Below are positions 58,542-64,000 of a stretch of DNA of 64,000 nucleotides, one piece after another; the stretch's first letter is position 1; the number at the start of each line of letters is the position of its first letter. The stretch lies in the NCBI RefSeq assembly GCF_001428865.1, contig NZ_LMIV01000003.1, forward strand, positions 65,742 through 129,741, read 5' to 3'. The notes under the pieces were generated by a model. That model ran no database searches. It was given only the letters and a program-made list of their open reading frames with translations, and had not been told where the DNA came from. The position numbers were made by a program, and so were the translations under genes. This DNA comes from Sphingomonas sp. Root241 (GTDB lineage: Bacteria; Pseudomonadota; Alphaproteobacteria; Sphingomonadales; Sphingomonadaceae).

Positions 58542-59900
58542 ATGCGCTATTTGCCCCTTACCCAATCGGACCGCGAGGCGATGCTCGCCACGATCGGTGC
58601 CCGGTCGATCGACGACCTCTTCGTCGACGTACCCGAAATCGCCCGGCTCGATGGTCCGATCCACGGCCTGCCCAATCACGCGAGCGAGCTCGCGGTCGAG
58701 CGGCACATGTCGGCGCTGGCCAGGAAGAACCTCGCCGCGGGCGACGTGCCCTTCTTTCTCGGCTGCGGGGCGTACAGGCATCATGTGCCGGCGTCGGTCG
58801 ATCACATCATCCAGCGCGGCGAGTTCTTGACCGCCTATACGCCGTATCAGCCCGAGATTGCGCAGGGCACGCTGCAGGTGATGTTCGAATTCCAGACGCA
58901 GGTCGCACGGCTGCTCGGCTGCGACGTGGCGAATGCGTCGATGTACGACGGCTCGACCGCCTGCTGGGAAGCCATCACGATGGCGCGGCGGGTGACGAAG
59001 CGCGGCAAGGCGATCCTCTCGGGCGGGCTGCACCCGCATTACGTGTCGGTCGCGAAGACGATGGCCAAGTTCACCGGCGACCAGCTGGTCACCTCGCTGC
59101 CGACCTTCTCGCCTGAGCCCGACACGCTGGACCTGATCAATTCGATCGATGACGACACCAGCTGTGTCGTGGTCCAATATCCCGACATCCTCGGCCGGAT
59201 CGAGGACATGAGCGCGCTCGCCGAGGCATGCCACGCGAAGAAGGCCTTGCTGGTCGCGGTGGTGACCGAGCCGGTGGCGCTGGGGGCGATTCGGTCGCCG
59301 GGCGAGATGGGCGCGGACATCGTCGTCGGCGAGGGCCAGTCGATCGGCGTCGGGCTGCAGTTCGGCGGGCCCTATGTCGGGTTGTTCGCCTGCTCGGAGA
59401 AACTGGTGCGGCAGATGCCGGGGCGGTTGTGCGGCGAGACCGTCGATGCCGAGGGCAAGCGCGGCTTCGTGCTGACGCTGTCGACCCGCGAGCAGCATAT
59501 CCGCCGCGAGAAGGCGACCTCGAACATCTGCACCAGCTCGGTGCTCTGCGCGCTGGCGATGTCGGCGCACATGACCCTGCTGGGCGAAGCAGGCCTGCGC
59601 CGGCTCGCCGAACTCAATCATGTCGCGGCGAGCGCCGCCGCCGACCGGCTCGCCGAAGTCGATGGCGTCGAACTGGTCACCGACCGGTTCTTCAACGAGT
59701 TCACGCTGAAGCTCTCGAAGGAAGCACGCCCGGTCGTGCGCACCCTCGCGGACAAGGGCATCCTGGCCGGCGTGTCGCTCGGCCGGCTCTATCCGGATGC
59801 GGCGGAGCTGCAGAACGGGCTCGTCGTCGCAGTCACCGAAACCACCACCGAGGAGGACGTCGAGACGCTTGCCTCCGCGCTCGAGGAGGCGCTGGCATGA
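58542..59900 (+). CDS. gcvPA: glycine dehydrogenase (decarboxylating) subunit 1
   Basis: A 452-residue N-terminal half of the P-protein, separate from gcvPB as in the two-gene type. [61 protein letters not shown] and [12 protein letters not shown] are the diagnostic segments. It forms the alpha2-beta2 PLP enzyme with GcvPB and decarboxylates glycine onto GcvH. The TGA at 59898-59900 lies in the first copy of a 16-bp direct repeat flanking a palindromic insertion. Confidence 0.96.
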   Translation: MRYLPLTQSDREAMLATIGARSIDDLFVDVPEIARLDGPIHGLPNHASELAVERHMSALARKNLAAGDVPFFLGCGAYRHHVPASVDHIIQRGEFLTAYTPYQPEIAQGTLQVMFEFQTQVARLLGCDVANASMYDGSTACWEAITMARRVTKRGKAILSGGLHPHYVSVAKTMAKFTGDQLVTSLPTFSPEPDTLDLINSIDDDTSCVVVQYPDILGRIEDMSALAEACHAKKALLVAVVTEPVALGAIRSPGEMGADIVVGEGQSIGVGLQFGGPYVGLFACSEKLVRQMPGRLCGETVDAEGKRGFVLTLSTREQHIRREKATSNICTSSVLCALAMSAHMTLLGEAGLRRLAELNHVAASAAADRLAEVDGVELVTDRFFNEFTLKLSKEARPVVRTLADKGILAGVSLGRLYPDAAELQNGLVVAVTETTTEEDVETLASALEEALA

Positions 59901-60041
59901 CCTTCCTCTCTTCCGTTCGCCCTGAGCTTGTCGAAGGGCTGTTTTCCTCTCTCTACCGCCTCGCAGAAGAAGGACGGGGCTTCGACAAGCTCAGCCCGAA
60001 CGGGGTTGGTGCGGTCCGCAATCAAGAGGCGCTGGCATGAC
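59886..60041. repeat. palindromic insertion with 16-bp flanking duplication between gcvPA and gcvPB
   Basis: GAGGCGCTGGCATGAC occurs at 59886-59901 and again at 60026-60041. Between them lie arms CCGTTCGCCCTGAGCTTGTC (59913-59932) and GCTTCGACAAGCTCAGCCCG (59979-59998) around a 46-bp spacer. The first duplicate holds the gcvPA stop in an ATGA context; the second holds the gcvPB ATG with GAGG as ribosome-binding site. This is what insertion into an ancestral ATGA stop-start overlap, with target duplication, would produce. Confidence 0.9.
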
Positions 60042-61605
60042 GATCAACCGGAGCGGCTGGCGCCCCACCACTCCGCAGGCCGGCGAGGCCTCGGGCGAGA
60101 CCTTCACCGGCAACCGCGCGCTGATGCTCGAGGAGCCGTTGATCTTCGAGATCGGTTCGACCGAGACCACCGGTGTCGACTTCGCGGAGGCGCCCTCGGG
60201 CAAGTCGCGCCTGGGCGGGCTCGAACGCTCGAAGGCGATCGGGCTTCCCGGCCTGTCCGAGCCCGAGGCGGTGCGGCATTACACCCGCCTCAGCCGACAG
60301 AATTACGCGATCGACCTCGGACTTTTCCCGCTCGGCTCGTGCACGATGAAGCACAATCCGCGATTGAACGAGCGGATGGCGCGGCTGCCCGGTTTCGCCG
60401 ATCTCCACCCGATGACGCCGGTCGATGCCTGCCAGGGCGCGTTCGAAGTGATCCATCAGCTAGCGCATTGGCTGGTGACGCTGACCGGCATGCATTCGGT
60501 GGCGATGAGCCCCAAGGCCGGAGCCCATGGCGAACTCTGCGGCGTGCTGGCGATCCGCGCGGCGCTCGACGCCAAGGGCGAGCAGGCGCGCAAAGTGCTG
60601 CTGGTCCCCGAGAGCGCGCACGGCACCAATCCCGCCACGGCGGCGTTCGCGGGTTTCTCGGTCGAGGACATTCCCGCGACCGAGGCCGGCCGGGTCAATC
60701 TCGAAGCGCTCAAGGCGCGCCTCGGCCCCGACGTTGCCGGCGTGATGATCACCAATCCCAACACTTGCGGCCTGTTCGAGCCCGACATGCGGGCGATCTC
60801 GGACGCGGTGCATGCGGCGGGCGGCTATGTCTATTGCGACGGCGCCAACTTCAACGCGATCGTCGGCCGGGTCCGCCCGGGCGATCTCGGCATCGATGCG
60901 ATGCACATCAATCTGCACAAGACCTTCTCGACTCCGCATGGCGGCGGTGGGCCGGGTTCGGGGCCGGTGGTGTTCTCCGAAGCGCTGACACCCTATGCGC
61001 CGCTGCCGTTCGTCGAGAAGCAGGGCGATCATTTCGCCTTGGTCGAAGAAGAGACCGCGGGCGAGCACCATGCGTCGAGCTTCGGCCGGATGGTCGCGTT
61101 CCATGGCCAGATGGGCATGTTCACGCGCGCGCTGACCTATATCCTCAGCCATGGCGCCGACGGCCTGCGCCAGGTCGCCGAGGATTCGGTGCTCAACGCC
61201 AATTATATCCTGCGCTCGATGGAGGATGTGCTCGACGCGCCCTTCGCGAAATCGGGTCCGTGCATGCACGAGGCGATCTTCAGCGATAGGGGCCTGCCCG
61301 AGGGATTCTCGACGATCGATATCGCCAAGGGGCTGATCGACGAGGGTTTCCACCCGATGACGGTCTATTTCCCGCTGGTCGTCCACGGGGCCATGCTGGT
61401 CGAGCCGACCGAGACCGAAAGCAAGGCTACGCTGGACCAGTTCATCCACGCCTTCCGTTCTGTGGCCGAAAAGGCTAAGGGCGGCGATCTCGCGATCAAG
61501 ACCGCGCCGCATTTCGCGCCGCGCCGGCGACTCGACGAGACGCTCGCCGCGCGCAAGCCGGTGTTGGTCTACAAGGAGCCCCAACGGGCGGAAGCGGCGG
61601 AATAG
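60037..61605 (+). CDS. gcvPB: glycine dehydrogenase (decarboxylating) subunit 2
   Basis: A 522-residue C-terminal half of the P-protein carrying the cofactor site. The PLP-binding Lys is at 295 in NLHKTFSTPHGGGGPG. YTRLSRQNYAIDLGLFPLGS, SPKAGAHGELCG, PESAHGTNPATAAFAG and CDGANFNAIVG are family blocks. Its start lies in the second copy of the 16-bp duplication, which also supplies GAGG as the ribosome-binding site. Confidence 0.96.
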   Translation: MTINRSGWRPTTPQAGEASGETFTGNRALMLEEPLIFEIGSTETTGVDFAEAPSGKSRLGGLERSKAIGLPGLSEPEAVRHYTRLSRQNYAIDLGLFPLGSCTMKHNPRLNERMARLPGFADLHPMTPVDACQGAFEVIHQLAHWLVTLTGMHSVAMSPKAGAHGELCGVLAIRAALDAKGEQARKVLLVPESAHGTNPATAAFAGFSVEDIPATEAGRVNLEALKARLGPDVAGVMITNPNTCGLFEPDMRAISDAVHAAGGYVYCDGANFNAIVGRVRPGDLGIDAMHINLHKTFSTPHGGGGPGSGPVVFSEALTPYAPLPFVEKQGDHFALVEEETAGEHHASSFGRMVAFHGQMGMFTRALTYILSHGADGLRQVAEDSVLNANYILRSMEDVLDAPFAKSGPCMHEAIFSDRGLPEGFSTIDIAKGLIDEGFHPMTVYFPLVVHGAMLVEPTETESKATLDQFIHAFRSVAEKAKGGDLAIKTAPHFAPRRRLDETLAARKPVLVYKEPQRAEAAE

Positions 61606-61628
61606 CCGCGCAGGAGTTTGAATACCGA

Positions 61629-62021
61629 ATGACGTATAACGATACTTTCCGTGACCGCGCCGGACGCTCGGCCGATGCCAAGAAGGCGCTGCTCGAAAAG
61701 CTCAAGGCCGCTCCCAAGCTGAGCGAGGAAGAGCTGGCCGAGCGCAAGGCGGCGCGCCTCGCCCGTGAAGCCGCGGTGGAAGCGGAGCGCGAAGCGAAGC
61801 TGGCGGCGATCGAGGCGCAGAAGGCGGCGGTCGAGCAGGCCAAGGCGGATGCCGAGGCGGCGCGTCTCGCCGAAATCCGCGCAGCCGAAGAGCGGGCTGC
61901 CGCCAAGCTGGCCGAAAAGGCCGCGGCGGCCGAGGCGGCCAAGGCCAAGATGGCCGCGGCGCTGACGCTTCCTCCGCGCGGCAGCGACAGCCGCTATCCG
62001 GCGCGCAAGGGCGGCAAGTAA
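61629..62021 (+). CDS. DUF6481 family coiled-coil protein
   Basis: A 130-residue, highly charged helical protein typical of sphingomonads (TYNDTFRDRAGRSADAKKALLEKL at the start, SRYPARKGGK at the end). Residues about 35-115 are almost entirely Ala, Glu and Lys and should form a long coiled coil. Function unknown. AGGAG precedes the ATG. It is 23 bp after gcvPB and may be cotranscribed. Confidence 0.82.
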   Translation: MTYNDTFRDRAGRSADAKKALLEKLKAAPKLSEEELAERKAARLAREAAVEAEREAKLAAIEAQKAAVEQAKADAEAARLAEIRAAEERAAAKLAEKAAAAEAAKAKMAAALTLPPRGSDSRYPARKGGK

Positions 62022-62116
62022 CGGCCTCGGCCATGCCGGTCTGACCAGCTCTGGCACAAGCGGCGCCCGCTATGGCCCGCTTGCCAAGTGCCGCGCGCTC
62101 GCCAAAACAGGGCGTC

Positions 62117-62623
62117 ATGAACGCCGCGCATCCGCAGTCCGACTGGCTTCGCCTCGCGATCCCGATCGTCATCCTTATCGCCGTCATGGCCTTTCGGATG
62201 CGGCGGATGAGTCGCGAGCGGCCGCTCAAGATCGAGCGGCTGTGGATCGTGCCGGCGATCTATATCGTGGTGGCCGCGGTCGCTTATTGGGCGCACCCGC
62301 CGGTGGGGTTCGCCTGGCTCTGGTGCCTGATCGCGCTGGCGGCGGGTGTGGCGCTGGGCTGGCAGCGCGGCCGGATGATGCGGATCAGCGTCGATCCGGA
62401 GACGCATGAAGTGTCGCAGCGCGCATCGCCCGCCGCGATGCTGCTGATCCTCGTGCTGATCCTGGTCCGGACAGGTGCGCGCGAGATGGCGCCCGGAATG
62501 GCGCTCGACGTGATGACGCTGACCGACGTGCTGGTCGCCTTCGCATTGGGGCTGCTGGCGACGCAGCGGCTCGAGATGTGGCTGCGCGCGCGCAAGCTGC
62601 TCGCCGCGGCGCGCGGCGCATGA
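62117..62623 (+). CDS. CcdC/DUF1453-like membrane protein
   Basis: A 168-residue protein with four or five membrane segments (about 12-27, 48-65, 70-88, 110-125 and 140-155). The central GVALGWQRGRMMRISVDPETHEV segment, a short cytoplasmic loop between helices, is typical of CcdC-type proteins. Role unknown. The start at 62117 (MNAAHPQSDW) is chosen over an upstream ATG because AGGG precedes it. The stop overlaps the next start (ATGA). Confidence 0.75.
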   Translation: MNAAHPQSDWLRLAIPIVILIAVMAFRMRRMSRERPLKIERLWIVPAIYIVVAAVAYWAHPPVGFAWLWCLIALAAGVALGWQRGRMMRISVDPETHEVSQRASPAAMLLILVLILVRTGAREMAPGMALDVMTLTDVLVAFALGLLATQRLEMWLRARKLLAAARGA

Positions 62624-63216
62624 GCATGCGGCGCCATGCCCCCGCCACCTTGCGCAACCGCGAGCCGATCGCGGCGGTGCTCGCCGAAACGCTCCCGGCG
62701 CGCGGGCTGGTGCTCGAAGTGGCGAGCGGGAGCGGCGAGCATGCCGCCTTCTTCGCCGAACGCTTCCCCGATCTGACGTGGCAGCCGAGCGATCCCGACA
62801 CCGACGCGCTGGCCTCGATCGCCGATTGGTGCGCGGGGCTGGCCAATGTGCCGCCTCCGCTGGCGCTGGACGCGGCGGAAGCGGCGTGGCCGGCGACGGC
62901 GGCGGACGCGATCCTCTGCGTAAACATGGTACATATCAGCCCGTGGGAAGCGACGCTCGGGCTGATGGCAGGGGCGGGGCGGTTGCTCACGCCGGGCGCG
63001 CCGCTGATCCTCTACGGGCCCTATCGCCAGCGCGATGTGCCGACCGCCGAATCGAACGAGGCATTCGATGTCTCGCTCAAGAGCCGAAACCCGGCCTGGG
63101 GGTTGCGGCATGTCGAGGACGTCTCGGCCGCTGCGGCGGCGTGCGGTCTATTGCTCGAACGCATCGTCGCGATGCCGGCGAACAATCTCAGCCTGGTGTT
63201 CCGCCGCGAATCATGA
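62620..63216 (+). CDS. DUF938 SAM-dependent methyltransferase-like protein
   Basis: A 198-residue Rossmann-type protein. RRHAPATLRNREPIAAVL at the start, the SAM-binding VLEVASGSGEHAAFFAERFP at about residues 31-50, and NMVHISPWEATLGLM with LYGPYRQ are DUF938 hallmarks. The substrate is unknown. Start-stop overlap with the CcdC-like gene shows coupling. Its 3' end overlaps that of the convergent EamA gene by 6 bp. Confidence 0.88.
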   Translation: MSMRRHAPATLRNREPIAAVLAETLPARGLVLEVASGSGEHAAFFAERFPDLTWQPSDPDTDALASIADWCAGLANVPPPLALDAAEAAWPATAADAILCVNMVHISPWEATLGLMAGAGRLLTPGAPLILYGPYRQRDVPTAESNEAFDVSLKSRNPAWGLRHVEDVSAAAAACGLLLERIVAMPANNLSLVFRRES

Positions 63217-64000
63217 GGCGGCGGCGTCGCTCGCCCCTTCGGTGTTGCGCAGGTGGAGCACCCGCTCGCGCCACACGATGTAGAGCCCGCTGGCGATGAT
63301 GATCGGCGCACCGAGCCAGGTCCAGGGCGTTGGCCAGGCGCCGAAGATCAGCCAGCCGTAGAAGGTGCCCCAGATCAGGCTCGAATAGTCCATCGGGATG
63401 ACGGTCGAGACCGGCGCGAATCGGACCGAGGCAGTCAGGGCGAGCTGGGCGACGCCGCCGACGAGCCCGATGCCGATCAGGTTCGCCCAGGTCAGCCAGT
63501 CATGCGATTGGAGCTGGAAGATATAAGCGACGCCAAGCGGGGGCAGCGACAGGACGGAGAACCAGAAGACGGTGGTGCCGGCGCTCTCGGTCTTGCCGAT
63601 CTGCCGGAGCGTGATCGCCACGATCGCGACGAACAGGGCGGCCATCAGCCCGACAAAGGCGCCGAACAGCGGGAATGCGCCGCTCCCCGGCTGCGCGACG
63701 ACGAGCACGCCGGCAAAACCGATCACCACTGCGCCCCAGCGGTGCCAGCCGGTCTTCTCGCGAAGCACCAGCGCGCCGAGCAGGGTCGCGAAGATCGGCA
63801 CGGTGAACTGGAGCGTGGTCGCTTCGGCGAGCGGCAGCAGCAGCACCGCGCCGAACGTGAAGACCATGCCGGTGAGCCCGATCGCGGTGCGGGTGACATG
63901 CGCGCCAAAGCGCTGGGTGCGGATGGAGCCGAGGCCGGGGCCGGCCATGATCCAGGCGGTGACGATCGGCACCGCCCAGAGCTGACGGTGGAACATCGTC
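63211..64000 (-). CDS. EamA (DMT) family transporter, 5' end outside the window
   Basis: The C-terminal 262 or so residues of a drug/metabolite-type exporter. Eight or so membrane segments are visible, forming the end of the first EamA repeat (LPLAEATTLQFTVPIFATLLGALVLREK) and the whole second (SVRFAPVSTVIPMDYSSLIWGTFYGWLIFG). The frame stays open to the window edge, and the Met at 63996 is internal to the first repeat, so the true start lies beyond 64000. The substrate cannot be predicted. Confidence 0.85.
   Translation of the reverse strand, partial: TMFHRQLWAVPIVTAWIMAGPGLGSIRTQRFGAHVTRTAIGLTGMVFTFGAVLLLPLAEATTLQFTVPIFATLLGALVLREKTGWHRWGAVVIGFAGVLVVAQPGSGAFPLFGAFVGLMAALFVAIVAITLRQIGKTESAGTTVFWFSVLSLPPLGVAYIFQLQSHDWLTWANLIGIGLVGGVAQLALTASVRFAPVSTVIPMDYSSLIWGTFYGWLIFGAWPTPWTWLGAPIIIASGLYIVWRERVLHLRNTEGASDAAAS

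Overview
The window is chromosomal DNA of high G+C content. It looks like a free-living, polysaccharide-degrading alphaproteobacterium of the Sphingomonas group. The evidence is the gene content and protein style: a two-subunit GlyQ/GlyS, a two-subunit GcvP, an ispH-thrB-rnhA cluster, two very large TonB-dependent receptors, a DUF6481 protein, and many short GC-rich palindromic repeats of the kind scattered through sphingomonad genomes. No rRNA, tRNA, CRISPR array, transposase or phage gene was seen.

Layout. Bases 1-13.7 kb are mostly housekeeping: DUF808 membrane protein, YchF, a TbpB-like lipoprotein, Pth, RplY, an ArsR/SRPBCC pair, a TraB/GumN lipoprotein, GlyQ, GlyS and pyruvate phosphate dikinase. 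Bases 14.1-21.5 kb hold a Tad/Flp pilus operon on the minus strand (cpaA-cpaB-cpaC-cpaD-cpaE-tadB-tadC) with no cpaF ATPase and no pilin gene. Bases 21.5-24.4 kb carry an alpha/beta hydrolase, a D-amino-acid-type FAD oxidoreductase, a DUF1508 protein and a thioesterase.

Bases 24.4-53.2 kb are an accessory carbohydrate region made of three modules. Module A (24.4-37.6 kb) has a GH88 unsaturated uronyl hydrolase, an MFS sugar symporter, a LacI regulator, a GH97, a GH43, a GH28/GH49-like beta-helix enzyme and a TonB receptor. It is tied together by repeated copies of an 18-bp operator, TCTGTTATCGATATCAGA. Module B (37.9-49.5 kb) has a DUF2264 protein, a DUF4861 protein, a GH2 beta-galactosidase, a FadR-type GntR regulator, a second TonB receptor, a GH105 and KduI. 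Module C (50.1-53.2 kb) is an overlapping three-gene set of DUF1080 hydrolase, GMC flavoprotein and gluconate-dehydrogenase-type small subunit, which reads as a 3-keto-glycoside pathway. Together A and B suggest import and dismantling of a uronic-acid-containing polysaccharide with galactose or pentose side chains, ending in 5-keto-4-deoxyuronate. No polysaccharide lyase is present in the window.

Bases 53.3-64 kb return to core functions: rnhA, thrB, ispH, a lipoprotein, then a tandem glycine riboswitch ahead of gcvT-gcvH-gcvPA-gcvPB, followed by small conserved proteins, a DUF938 methyltransferase and a truncated EamA transporter.

The most unusual feature is the palindromic repeats. At least ten copies from several families are present. 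Two are inserted in frame inside glyS, one occupies the ribosome-binding region of glyS, and one splits the gcvPA/gcvPB start-stop overlap with a 16-bp duplication that recreates the gcvPB start.
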